Shown here one piece after another: positions 35,049 to 47,236 of a stretch of 64,000 bases of DNA (the stretch's first letter is position 1; each line of letters opens with the position of its first letter). The DNA lies in contig OX457068.1 in NCBI GenBank assembly GCA_949752795.1, forward strand, positions 59,647,582 to 59,711,581, read 5' to 3'. A program made the position numbers and the translations under genes. The notes below the pieces were generated by a model. It made no database searches, was not told the origin of the DNA, and saw only the letters and a list, made by a program, of their open reading frames with translations. The DNA comes from Hyperoodon ampullatus (taxonomy: Eukaryota > Chordata > Mammalia > Artiodactyla > Ziphiidae).

Positions 35049-38000
35049 AAATCAGTGGATGTCTATTTTGGCTTAAAGTTGTCAATCTGGAGCTGTCATG
35101 ATCTGCTTCCTATAATTAAGAAGTACTTGGCATTTCTATCTTTTTATATTTATAAGACACTCTTTATTGTTCCATCCTTTTATCTATATTCAAAACAAAT
35201 GTGCTCCATTTATTCTATTTATGACTAATATGTCTCACAAGCTACTAACGTATCTATTATGTATATTTATCACTTCTCATGAGGTTCATCTATCCTATTG
35301 TGTTTTGTCCTTAATACATATGAATAAAATACTCTCAAAGAAAACAGCAAGCACATGTTGTACAAATTTATATGTATTTTATGATGATGATTACGCTGAA
35401 CATGTTATTTCCATCCGCAACCATAATTAACTTAGGAATAGAATACATGTTTGACTCATATATTGCAGGCAACCCTGTCCTACCACAGCATCACCCTTTG
35501 TTGAAGCCTAAACTTTCTATCAAGATTCAGCATACCAAATTTGGACCAATACCTGCAAAAGCAGGTGAAGGCTTTCCTTCTCCATGGGGGAGGAATATGG
35601 AAATATAGAAATAAAACCATTATCAGGTGGGCCTTGAGCCTACAAAATCAGTGAGACTTTTTCTCCTAATTGTCCACCTGTTACTCCCATCTTAAAATAC
35701 ATTAGTGGAAGATAACAGATCTTAGTAGGAATATGACTATCCTTGCGGCTTACAAGTCAGCCCAAGGATGTATTCCTTAAATACACAGCACTTTTCAAAA
35801 GGTAGACACTTTATATGACTTACCTTCCAGTGGAATTTTTATCTTGCATATCCTCCAACATTACAAAGTTTTCTTCTATACATCCCAGGGAAATATTACT
35901 TTCCTCATTCTAAATTAGATCTATCTGTTATATACTTTCACACCACTATGTACTCTTCTTTATAGCATTTACCTAAAAGGAAGATTAGGGCTTTTTTAAA
36001 ATTAATTGCTTAACTTCTTTTTCTGACAATAGTATATAAATTTTTATTGCAGCATTATTTATGGTGGGAACAACAAAGTACAGAATGTTCATTTGTGGAC
36101 TATTGTGTTTTTATGTCCTCTACACCTAAGACTGCTATGTGGTGCATGCATAAAGCTAAGCTGAGATATATTCCTATTAGGCCTGACAAAAGTAGGAATC
36201 CAAATAAATTAGATTAATGTTCTTATACAATTTATAGTCTTATTTTAAAGATTATCTCCAAGAATGTCTCTAATGGGTTTAGACAAAGCAGCACCAATAG
36301 AATAAGTATGCCCCCTCTCAAATGGAGTTTTCTGAAGACTTTATTTTAATTTAACGTTTGCATTTCTACTTAAAAATATTATTATTCTCTGATAATAGTA
36401 TATAAAAGTTATGATTCTTTTACATTTGGGCTAATTTTAATTTTTATTGCACTACAGATCTGAACTTAAGTGGTGCTTATTTATGCATTTCGGAAAAACC
36501 TAATTCACTGGTGATGCTCTCCAAAAACTCAACAAAACAAAACAAAACCTAATTTGAGCAAAACTTCAAGAAACTAGTACCTTAACTACTATGAGTTGAT
36601 AACAAGAAGAGATGCCATATGCAGGTAAAACTACAAATGCTTCAGAATTAAGTGAGAAGACAGGTGCAGTCAAGTTATATCATCATCAGTTCCCAAGATA
36701 TTTTACATTTTTCTAAACTTGACTGCCTGAAACATAAATTAGGAACAAAATGATGTCATTAAAATTTTGTCAGCATGTCAGGCTATAATTTCACCCTGTG
36801 TTTAACACAAATCTCTGGTAAAACTTTTGGATGCCATTTCTGCATAATTCTCAAATGTCCTTGTTTCTACCAGAGTTGCATATTTCTGTTTTCTGCTTCC
36901 AAATCACTGCTAACAACAAAATGACAATGGAAAAATGAAAGAAATATGTACATCTGAATGAGAATTAAACCATTGTAATTCACCATACCAGGTAATAATA
37001 TTCAACATATTTTCCATACATTCCTGTTAGTTTCCATAACAGGAATAATCAATATAAATAGACAGAAGAGGTTGATAATGTAAATATGGGCCACAAAGAA
37101 GAAACTGACTCTAAAAAATTAGTGAAGACAACATTTATACTTCCTGAAAATCCATCATAATTTTTAACCATTTCAAAGACACCTAGCTGATGACATGAAG
37201 AACAGGTTAGTTAAAGCTCCCTAGCTGCCGACATTGCCAACAACTCAACAATGTCTTCCACAGATGGTCCTGCTATTAGTTCATTGAGAACTGTATGAGC
37301 CATTTATCCTCCTACACACAACTCATCACTTGGATTGAGGAACAGAATAATAAGCTAATGTGCTCTGTGACAGGAAACCATGCCTATCCTAAGTGGCATC
37401 CAAACATCCTCTCTGCTTGAGTGCAACTATTATAATGCATAAAATTAATGATGTAAGACAAAACTCAGCAAAAACTGGTAATAAAGTTTTGGAGGGTTGC
37501 AGTCTTATATTCAAGAGGATGAGTATGTGTTTATACATATGTATGTGCATGATTTTGTGTAGGAAAGAGATAGAAAGAGAGACAGAAAGAAATAAAGACA
37601 AGAATAACAGACAGGGAGTTCTTCAATGGTAGAGATCTAATGTAATTATGTTTTTAAGCCAAGAACTGTGCTTGGCACACAGGAAGTTATGGAAGTAAAA
37701 TATTGTTGAAAGGATAGACCATAGGTGATTTATGAGATAACAGAGGCATTACTGATTCAGTCATTTACCATGGAAAAATCACATCTTAAAACAACATGGT
37801 TTCGTTGTTCAATAAAACAATTTAAAAGCTAAAAGATTAATGCTTTGAGTCTGTAAATTAAGATTTGTATGATATTTAAGTTTCTTTGACATTAAGTTGC
37901 GTAAAATGAACATAACACTTCAATAACAAATGAAAAAAAGTAACTTAAATCTGGCTGCATTTCAGTGATGATTCCCGTGTTAAAGGGTTTGTAGTATTTT

Positions 38001-40799
38001 AAGTGAAGCTATTATCACTAGGAACCTCACAAATGAATATAAACAGGGTATTGCCCCTGAAGGCTGTTTTTTAAAAACCTGACAAATGTTCTTTATTTAC
38101 ATTTTCTTCACTGGGTAACTTATTCCAGCACTAAGCAATATCTGTATCGTGAATATTAGTCTGCTAGGCTCAAAAGGGTAATAATTTTCTAATTTCAACT
38201 CTGTTGAAGAGGTATACTTAATGTGTCAGGTGTTAAGTAGATTGATGAACTTTACCAATTCTTGCTTATAAGTAGTAGAAAATGATTATAGAATCATTGA
38301 ATCTTAGAGTTGGAAAATGATCCAGTGTGATCATTTTCATTAGAGAAACAATTTATGCAAGAAAAACTTAGGCAGTAATGCAATACAAGAGAAGATAAGT
38401 ATTTGGTTAGCATAGATACATTTTATTTGTTTAAATTAGTAATTATTTATTATAAGACTAGCCAATAGAAAGAATGAGTCTATTTCATGCTCACGAAAAT
38501 TTCAAATCTAGAGGCTTATACATAAAATATCAGGTTTATTATTCACTTCTATAATTTGTTTAGGTTGGAAATCCTGATTTAACAAGCTGTACTATTACAA
38601 TTGGTGACCTTTTTAATCTATTTGAAATATGTGATTACCACTTCAAGGAATCTCATAAGCAACTGTCCTCCATGAGGTGATACAGTGGTTCTGCTACTTT
38701 GAACTTTTGGTCCTGTTATCTCAACAATTCGCCAACTGCATAATTACTGCAGTAAGTGAAGAGAGACTGAAGAATCATATCAGTGGCTAAATGCTTTAGT
38801 GTATAGATGATATTTATCACTTCTGCTCCCAACCCATTAGTCAGAATTAATTGTATGTCTGTCTTAATGCCAAGGGATATAGAATGATAATTCTCTCTTT
38901 TGTCCAGAAGTGGATATGTGAGGGCAGTAGATACATTCTAGAATAGATTTATTTACTTTAAGTTCATGTTCAGTTGACTTTAATAGATGTTTCCAAATTA
39001 TCCTCCAAAGATAATGTATTCTATATTCTCATCAATAAACTTAAAATGTAATCTTTTGAAATGTCAGATATCTCAGTGCCCTTATCTGTCAGATATTCCT
39101 TCAAAATTTCCAAAGAGTAAATTTTATTTAGTTTTGCTAGTTGAGTCTAATTTTAACCAAATTACTTATAGACCCAGCACATCTTAATGGTGATATTTTA
39201 AAATTTACTAAATTCTTATCAAGAGGTACCCCAAATTTAACTTATTATAACATGCTATTATGAAAAGGAATCTGGTTCCATGTTCACCTGTTATTGTACA
39301 ACAGTCAAAGACAAGAGAGAGCCTAGAAGGCACACCTGAGCCTTTTTCCATGTTCAACATATGTGAGTTGTCCTTGTGGTCTCAGATTTCTTCAGTTAGT
39401 TGGCCTGAAGAGGCAAAACCAATAAACAAAGATAAAAGAAACAAAAGACAAAAACAAGTAGAGAGCTGAAAGCTTTCTTACACAATGAAACATTTGCAAG
39501 AAATTCAAATGCATCTACAGGGGTAGTGGGAGAACTTTTATTCTATAACCTATATGGAAAAAAAAAATAAACCTGGCATCTAAATCAATCTGTCAGTCAT
39601 TTCTTATTTATTAAATTTAATGCATAACACACTTGTAAACTGATCTTATTAATTCAATGCCCTAAATTATTAGGAATACATTAAAAACTGTTAAATAAGC
39701 ACTTGTGGGTAAGCATATGAAGGAGCACTATTTGAAGAGTGTTACCTAAGGATTTTATGGAGAGATGTTCATTTCATTAGAATATAAAAATTTAGAGGTA
39801 TGAAATAAAAAAAAAAAACACCCAAGAGGTCAAATAGATTTTTAAACAGCATAACTAACAGATGTATTATCAGAAATTATTTAAAGTAAGATCGAATTGG
39901 GGTTTTGATGTCATTTGAGTGGATTTATTTTTACTTTCTAATCTGAAGTATTTCCCTTGGTGGCTAAGACAGAAACAAACTACAACATTTGCATAGTTCA
40001 ACTTTTTCTTAATTTATTCTCATTGTTTTTTCTTTCTCTGCCTCTGAATCTTCATTTGCCTCTTTATATATTTCTTTTTCTTGAGATATACCACAACATA
40101 AGACATATAAAATTAAATGATTAGGCAGTTATCTTGAGACCAATGATTATTTTTCCAATTATTTTAAATGTCACTTTATAATTTATTAAAATGTTGAATA
40201 TTTTGTAAACATTTATAGATAGCATATTTTGATGCCAGTATCATAGCATGTTGAGTATTGTGACATCAATTTTAATATATTACGTAATAGTCTAATTCAA
40301 AAACTTTGGAAATTTTTATGTATATATTATTCTTCATGAAATTTAGTTTTTATTTCATTAATTTGAAAAAGCTTTTACTGACATGTAAAGATATTATTTA
40401 GTAGATCAAGTTAAACATAAATGTATCTATAGTATTCTTACTATCTTAGAAACAACATTATTTTTTCAAATATTATTTTATATTCCTGGATATAGTGTAA
40501 TTTTCTTCACATATGTAGAAAAAAATTAAATAAAAATGTACTGTGAATATTATACGTCATAGAATATAGTATATAATTGTATGCTGTTCAAAGAAATATA
40601 TGTCATATTGACATAATAAATTATAAGTTTGCATAATTTTTTCCCATAGCTTATAAATTATACCCTGGAAAGATAATGATTTTGATAACTGCATATTTTT
40701 GACTGATCACATTACTTAACATTTTTATCATTTTAAAATTTTTTCAGTGATTTTATTAAACTTCCCAAGTGAACAGTAATGGTTATTTTATCATCTTCT
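35049..40799. other. Long AT-rich stretch without genes or recent repeats
   Basis: About 5.7 kb in which no coding frame beyond about 90 codons and no L1 or CHR SINE is seen. A probable MIR/L2 end at 37645-37720 is listed separately. A phrase near 38290 (GAATCATTGAATCTTAGAGT) resembles a known but unnamed ancient repeat start. This is the least repeat-disturbed part of the window. Confidence 0.6.
37645..37720 (+). repeat. Possible MIR/L2 3' end
   Basis: AACTGTGCTTGGCACACAGG followed by AAAATATTGTTGAAAGGATAG matches the usual 3' end phrase of MIR and L2. Short, so uncertain. Confidence 0.45.
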
Positions 40800-42320
40800 T
40801 TTCCTCTTTTTACTTTTTTGTGTCTAATCATAGATCTTCCACTAGAATGCAAAATAATAGAACATACATTTTTCTTTTCTCTCTGATTTCATGTCTGCCC
40901 TGTTCAATGAATCTAGTCATTTAGAAAAATTATTCATATTAAGAGGACATTTTCTTATTGCTATATTTGGTAGATATTGAAGTTTATTAAATATTTTTCT
41001 AGCTTCTAAATATTATCCTGAAAACTTATTTTCCTTTTCCAAAGTTTGAATGTAAAGAATTATAATAATATATTTCCTAATATTCAGTCTTTCATTTTTT
41101 GTAATAAGCCCTAATTGATCTTGCAACACTATTCTAACATTGAATTTACTAATATTTTCTTTATGAAATTTGCATCTCTAGATACAAAATTGACATTACA
41201 TACATTTTAACTTAGTAAAATGATTTGTGCATTTTATTTTTAATTTTCCAGGCTCTTAAGCACTGTAAAAGGCAAATAAATTATATGGTCTTCAAAGACG
41301 TTATAAAGAAACTTGCCTCAATACTATCTAGTATTGTCTTTTTACTTTGTTTTCAATTGGTTGATCTAGTCATTTTGTTTTTGATAACTCTTTCTTGAAT
41401 CAATGTTAATAATTGATATTTTTCTATACAATTCTTAATTGTATCCATATTTTCAAATTTATTACATATAGCTGAATATGATCATTTAAATTTTTCTATC
41501 TTTGCTTCATTGGTAAACTATTAATTTTTTACTATTCAGTGTTTTATTTTCCCAATTAAAAATATAGTAGCCTCTTTTGTAGTTTTATCTATCTATTCAA
41601 AGAATTAGCTCTTGGATTGAGTATCAAGTCTTCTCTTTGCCTTGGTGAAAAACCATTAATAATAAAATATTTAATTTGCTTAATTAAATTAATTTGCCTT
41701 TAAATTTATTATTTTATGTTCCCAGGTCTTCTAGGATAATGATAAATGGGATGAATTGTCTTTTATTGCACTGATGTATTCTGCCAATACATAGATTTAA
41801 AGGTTCTTTCAAACCGCAAAATCCTTGCCATTCACCATTTGGTTTTCCATTGAACAAAAACTTATCAGTATCTTGGTGTTCCATTTTTAACCTCCATTCT
41901 TTTCTTACTGCTGTTTTTACCTTTTTAAAAAATTATTTTCATCATTTATTTTTTGAGGAAGAAGAGATAAAACTGTCTTTACAGTCTGTAATCCTGTACT
42001 GGAGTTTTATATAAACATCACTCGATTTTTTCCTACATTTTATGATTATTTTTTCTTAATCATCTTGTTTCAAACTGAAATTAAAAAGTGATTTTTGATT
42101 TCTTATCATCTACCATTTACAATATTTTGTTCAAAGTTTTGTCCTTTTGATATTAATTTAAATTTTATAGACATTTCCTGTGATTAATGTTTCTTTTTCA
42201 CCTTATATTTATTTTTATTCTCTTTTTACATTTGGGCTTTTCATAGTGCTCACTGTTTAAATAAATGAATAATGAAGAACAGACCCATTACTGGCTTTCT
42301 TTGTTTTACTTATTTATATT
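40800..42320 (-). repeat. Possible ancient L1 remnant
   Basis: TCTATTCAAAGAATTAGCTC at about 41590 resembles the reverse strand of the L1 ORF2 phrase around KSWFFEK, and neighbouring T-rich sequence reads like reverse L1. It is too decayed for limits or family. Confidence 0.35.
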
Positions 42321-42336
42321 TGGTGTGTTTCTTTTT

Positions 42337-42559
42337 CTTTTTCTTTTTCTTTTTTTTTTTTTTTTGGCGGTACATGGGCCTCTCACTGTTGGGGCCTCTC
42401 CTGTTGTGGAGCACAGGCTCCGGATGCGCAGGCTCAGTGGCCATGGCTCACAGGCCTAGCCACTCCACGGCATGTGGGATCTTCCTGGACTGGGGCACAA
42501 ACCCATGTCCCCTGCATCGGCAGGTGGACTCTCAACCACTGTGCCACCAGGGAAGCCCC
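42337..42559 (-). mobile_element. CHR-type SINE with perfect target duplication
   Basis: On the - strand it begins GGGCTTCCCTGGTGGCACAG at 42559, with box A and box B in order, and ends in a T run (tail) at 42337-42365. The 16-bp duplication TGGTGTGTTTCTTTTT is exact at 42321-42336 and 42560-42575, so this is probably one of the youngest insertions here. Confidence 0.97.
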
Positions 42560-42654
42560 TGGTGTGTTTCTTTTTAATCAAGTTCTTTTAAATATAATTT
42601 ACACTAGATTAAACGCACACATTTGAAAAGTAGAAACCAAATATAATAAAATTT

Positions 42655-42925
42655 CTGTTATGCAACAAAAGCAGTACTAAGAAGGAAATTTATAGTCATA
42701 AATGACTACCTTAGGGAAAAAAAATGGTCTCAAATAAACCACCTACATTTACACCTCTAGATACAGGAGAAAAAAACAAACTAAGCCTAAAGTTAGCACA
42801 AGGGAGGAAACAATAAAGATTAGGGCAAAAATGAATGAAATTGAGACTATTAAACACAATAGAAAAAGTCAATGAAACTAAGAGTTTTTAAATTTTTTTA
42901 ATAAGCAAAATTGACAAAACCTTTG
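42655..42925 (+). mobile_element. Ancient L1 ORF2 fragment
   Basis: DNA similarity to the ORF2 segment between endonuclease and reverse transcriptase: AAAGCAGTACTAAGAAGGAA, AAGTTAGCACAAGGGAGGAA, GCAAAATTGACAAAACCTTT in order (compare 19540-19810). No open frame remains. Confidence 0.75.
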
Positions 42926-42927
42926 GC

Positions 42928-44040
42928 TAGACTAAGTTTGATGAATTTTGTCAAATGCATATCAACATATAACCACGCCCATTCAAGATACAGAACCTTT
43001 CCACATTTCCATCAACCAAAAAAGTTCCAAATATGACTTTCAACCTGTTCCCAATCCCCTCAGCCACCCAAATTCACTACTGGCTCCAGGCAACAACTGA
43101 TTACTTTCTATGATTGTTTACTAGTTTACCTTGCCGTAGGACATAATATAAATAGAATAATATACTCATTTGTAACAATTATTTTCACTTATTTTAGTGT
43201 TTTTGAGTTCCACCCCTGTTGCTCTATGTATCTGTAATTTGTTACTTTATTGTGGAATAATCTATTGTCTGGCTACATGACAATTTGTTTATCCATTCAC
43301 CTATAAGTGGACATTTGTTTTTGTTACCAGGTTTGATATTATGAATAAATTTACTAAGAAAATTTACAAATAAGTATTTTTGGTGGACAGATATTTTTAT
43401 TTGGGGGTAAATATGTAGGAGAAAAATTGCCGACTTATGTGGTAAATGCATGTTTAACTCCATATGAAACTGCCAGTCTGTTTTCTAAATTGGTTAATTT
43501 TACAATTTTATAGATACAGCAATATATAAAAATTCTAGTTGCTCCGATTTCTCACCAACATTTGTCATGCCAAGCTTTTTTAAAAATGTTAACTACTATA
43601 ATGGTGTCTCATTACACTTTAATTTGAAATGACCAAATGAGTAATGATATAAAGCACTATGTCATGACTTCCATATGTCTCATTTGTTAAGTATCCCTCC
43701 AATACTTCAGCCCATTTTTTAAATTGGTTGTTTGTTTTCTTATTATTGAGTTTTCAATGTACTTATATATCCTGGTTTCAAGTATTTTGACAGATATATA
43801 TATTATGAATATTTTTCTACTCTGTGACATGTATTTATATTTATAACAGTGTGTTTTAATGAGCAAATTTTGTTTTAATGAATTTCAACTTATCATTTCC
43901 TTTTGCTTTTGTTTTCTTCCAGCATTTTTTATATTTAGGGCTATTATCCATTTTGAGTTAATTTTTGTTTATGGTATGTGCTAAGGGTCAATTTTCATAT
44001 TTTAATATGAATATTCAGTTTCTTTTTTTAATGAATGTAT
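42928..44040 (-). mobile_element. Ancient L1M-type 3' end
   Basis: The start TTTGATGAATTTTGTCAAATG with CAAGATACAGAACCTTTCCA is the reverse strand of an old L1M-type 3' UTR. The rest (to about 44040, TCCATTTTGAGTTAATTTTT) is the reverse of the ORF2 C-terminus. It points opposite to the fragment on its left; a single event with inversion or two separate remnants are both possible. Confidence 0.7.
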
Positions 44041-45416
44041 TATTTTTCTGATTAAATTGCCATAATGCCATAGTTCAAGAACAGATGTATAGAGTTTGGG
44101 TCAAACGGAGGAATAGGAGGACCTGGGGTTCACCTCTCCCCACAAGTACATCAAGAATACATCTACAAGTGCAACAATTTGCACACCACACCTTCTGAAC
44201 ACTAGCAGAAGACCTCAGACACTTAAAAGGATAAGAAAAGATGCTTGCATAACTAGATACCCCAAAAGAGAGAAAAGGAAGAAAAAGAAAAGAGGAAACG
44301 AGATGGGACCCACAACCCTTGGGGGAAGCTGAAGGAAAGGAGAGGTTACTGCACCCAGGGAAGCCCCCTCACTGGTGGAAAGATCAACAGGAATAGAAGG
44401 GGAGCTCTGGAGGCTATCAGAGGAAAGTGCAGCAGCTGGTCTGTGGCAGACAAGACAAAGTGAGACTTATACAGGTGTTATGTGCCACAGCTCTGTGCAC
44501 CCCAGCCTGAGACGGGTGTCTGCCAGTGATAGCAGGGGCAGGGTGCTGAAGCATGGGGTTTGGAGAGTGGACCCAAGGGGAGGACTGCTGTTGGCTGTAC
44601 AGAGACAGCCTGAGGGAATGGAAGTGAATAGCTCCACAACCAGGAATGCTCCTGGAGGAAGCACAGACTGCCATTGAAGTGAGGCATGATTGTTGAGTGG
44701 AATGTGAAGGGTGGGGAGGCCATTATGTCCTCTCTCCCCACACACCAGTCCCTGTCTCTGCAGGCACTGGATGGAACTCTTGCCTGAGAAAGTGTGTGTA
44801 TGCCCCATTTGCTGCCTTGTTCCCCTCAGCTTGGATGAATGTGTGTCCTCCGGTTGGTCACCACCTCCTGCCAGCCCCTGCCACTGTGGGTTCTAGAGGG
44901 GACTCCCACTGGAGAAAGTGTGTACTCCCCAGTCATTGCCACCTTATCCCTCTCCCACCTAAATGAGCAAGCATGGTCCACTCAGTTGCTGCCTTCGTCC
45001 CCTCTCACCTGGGTGGGGAACAGATGCCTGAGAATGGCCCACATACAGAGCTGGGGCCAAAACCAAAGCTGAGCCCCAGGGTCTGTGTGACTAAGAACAA
45101 AGAACTGAAATCTCTCCATGCAGCGGCACAAGCCACTGATTAAACCCCTGTGATTAGCTTGGGGAATCCAGCACCTGAGGAATATCTGAATGGACAGTGA
45201 TGCTCTCACAACACAGAAGTGTCTAGCTTAAGCAGCTGTGGACTTTGTGGGCATGTACACATGGGACTTGGGCCAGATCAGAGTCTGAGCCACCCCCACA
45301 GTGCCCACAGTGGGTCCAGAGACCTACCTAGAAGTCTTGGAGAGCCTTCTGAGGAGGTGGGGGTTGGGTGTGGCTCACCATGGGTGCAAGGACACTGATA
45401 GTGGAGGCCCCAGATA

Positions 45417-45740
45417 ATTTTATTGTTGTTCTTTTTGTCATTGTTCTATTTATTTATTTTATTTAGCTTTATTTTAATTTTTAATATATTTTTTACTTCT
45501 CTCTATGTAATTTTGTTTGTTTTGTTATTTTGATCTTTTTTTTTTATATTTTTGGTTGTATTTCTTTGCTTTTTTTGTTTTTTTGTGTGTTTTTTTGGTT
45601 TTTGTTTCTGTTAGTTTTGTTTTTATTGTTTGTGTTGGTTCTTGGGTTTTTGTTTGGTTGTTTCCTTTGTTTTCTTTATTTGTTTGGTTTTGTTTTTATT
45701 GTTTGTTTTGGTTTTTGTTTGTTTGTTTTCTTATTTTTTT
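45417..45740 (+). repeat. T-rich, T/G low-complexity tract
   Basis: About 320 bp dominated by runs of T broken by single G, such as TTTTTGTTTGTTTG. It ends directly at the SINE, where its poly-A tail would read as T in antisense. The hydrophobic open frames through it (45517-45903) are artefacts of T-rich codons. Confidence 0.9.
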
Positions 45741-45855
45741 GGCCATACCATCTGGCTTGCAGGCTTGTGGGGTTTTGGTTCCCTGGCCAGGGGTTGAACC
45801 TGAGGGCCCACAGTGGAAGTGCCACATCCTAGACCCTGGACCACCAGGGAATTCC
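45741..45855 (-). mobile_element. tRNA-derived SINE (GGAATTCCCTGG type) in L1 5' UTR
   Basis: On the - strand it starts GGAATTCCCTGGTGGTCCAG, has the box-B-like GGTTCAACCCC, and ends GGCC before the A tail. Length about 115 bp. It is a different subtype from the GGCTTCCC copies. The L1 sequence on its right continues at once as in the young L1, so it lies at the shared position of the 5' UTR module. Confidence 0.88.
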
Positions 45856-46254
45856 AAGCCTCATGAAATATTAATTGGCATGAGCCTTCCCAGAGGTCCC
45901 TAGCTCAGCACTAAGACCCGGCTCCACCCAACAGCCTGCAAGCTCCAGTGCTGGAACACCTCAGGACAAACAACTAGCAAGACATGAACACAGTCCCACC
46001 CATCAGCAGACAGGCAGGCTAAAGTCATACTAAGCACACATAAACCAAAACACACTCATTGACACAGACCTGTCCACCAGAGGGACAAGACCCAGCTCCA
46101 CCCACCAGAGGGCAGGCACAAGTCCCTCCCACCAGAAAGCCTACACAAGTCCCTGGACAAAACTCACCCACCAGGGAGCAGAAACCAGAAGCAAGAGGAA
46201 CTACAAAACTGCAGCTTCCAGAGAGGAGACCATAAACACAATAAGTTAGACAAA

Positions 46255-47166
46255 ATGAGATAAAAGACAAATATGTGGCAGAAGAAGGAGCAAGGTAAAA
46301 ACCTACAAGAACAACTAAATGAAGCGGAGATAGAAAATCTAACTGAAGAAAAATCAGAGTAATGACAATAAAGATGATTCAAGATCTCAAAAAAATAAGA
46401 ATGGAGGCACAGATCAAGAAGATACAAGAAATGTTTAACAAGACCTAGAAGAACTAAAGAACAAACAGTGATGAACAATACAGTAACTGAAATTTAAAAA
46501 TACACTAGAAGGAAACAATAGCAAAATAAGTGAGGCAGAAGAACAGATAAATGAGCTGGAAGATAGACTGGTGGAAATCACTGTCACAGAAGAGAATAAA
46601 GAAAAAACAATGAAAAAACAAAAATGATGACAGTCTCAGAGACCTATGGAATGACATTAAACACACCAACATTCCCATTATAGGGGTCCCAGAAGAAGAG
46701 AAAGAGAAGGAGATAGGGAAAATCTTTGAAGAGATATTAGTCAAAATCTTTCCTAACATGGTAAAGGAAATAGTCACCCAAGTCCAGGAAAAACAGAGAT
46801 CCCCATACAGGATATACCCAAGGAGAAACAAGCTGAGACACATATTAATCAAACTAAAAATTAAACACAAAGAAAAGTATTATAAGCAGTAAGTGAAAAT
46901 CAACAATTAAAACACAAGGGAACTCGTAAAAGGTTATCAGTTGATTTTTCAACAGAAACCCCACAGGTCAGAAGGGAGTGGCATTATATATACATGGTAT
47001 ATTTTAAGTGGTGAGATGGAAAATCTTACAGCCATGAATAATCTACACAGGAAGGCTCTCAGTCAGATTTGACAAAGAAATCAAAAGATTTACAGGCAAG
47101 CAAAAGCTAAGAGAAATCAGTACCACCTAACCAGCTTTAAAACAAATGCTGAAGCCACTTCTCTAG
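46255..47166 (+). pseudogene. L1 ORF1, decayed
   Basis: DNA similarity to ORF1 of the copy at 17618 is continuous (GAGGCAGAAGAACAGATAAA in the coiled-coil part; the CAGAAGGGAGTGGC part near 46970). The frame is broken many times, and a 40-bp disturbance occurs near 46985-47020. The stop TAG at 47164-47166 corresponds to the original one. Confidence 0.85.
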
Positions 47167-47236
47167 GTAGGAAGCATGAGGAGAGAACAAAAGAAGAAGG
47201 GAAGAAAAAAAACCAAAACACAAAACAATTAAGAAA

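Larger units (their letters stand above)
44098..46254 (+). promoter_or_regulatory. 5' UTR of the older L1
   Basis: It aligns with the 5' UTR of the young copy at both ends. CpG has largely decayed to TG/CA. A T/G-rich tract (45417-45740) and a SINE in antisense (45741-45855) occupy the place of the pyrimidine tract and SINE-like module of the young copy. Open frames at 44375-44966 are not supported by any family. Confidence 0.8.

Noticed and set aside
45517..45903. Hydrophobic frame of 128 codons resembling a membrane protein
   Set aside because: T-rich low-complexity tract gives phenylalanine and leucine codons; it ends in an antisense SINE.
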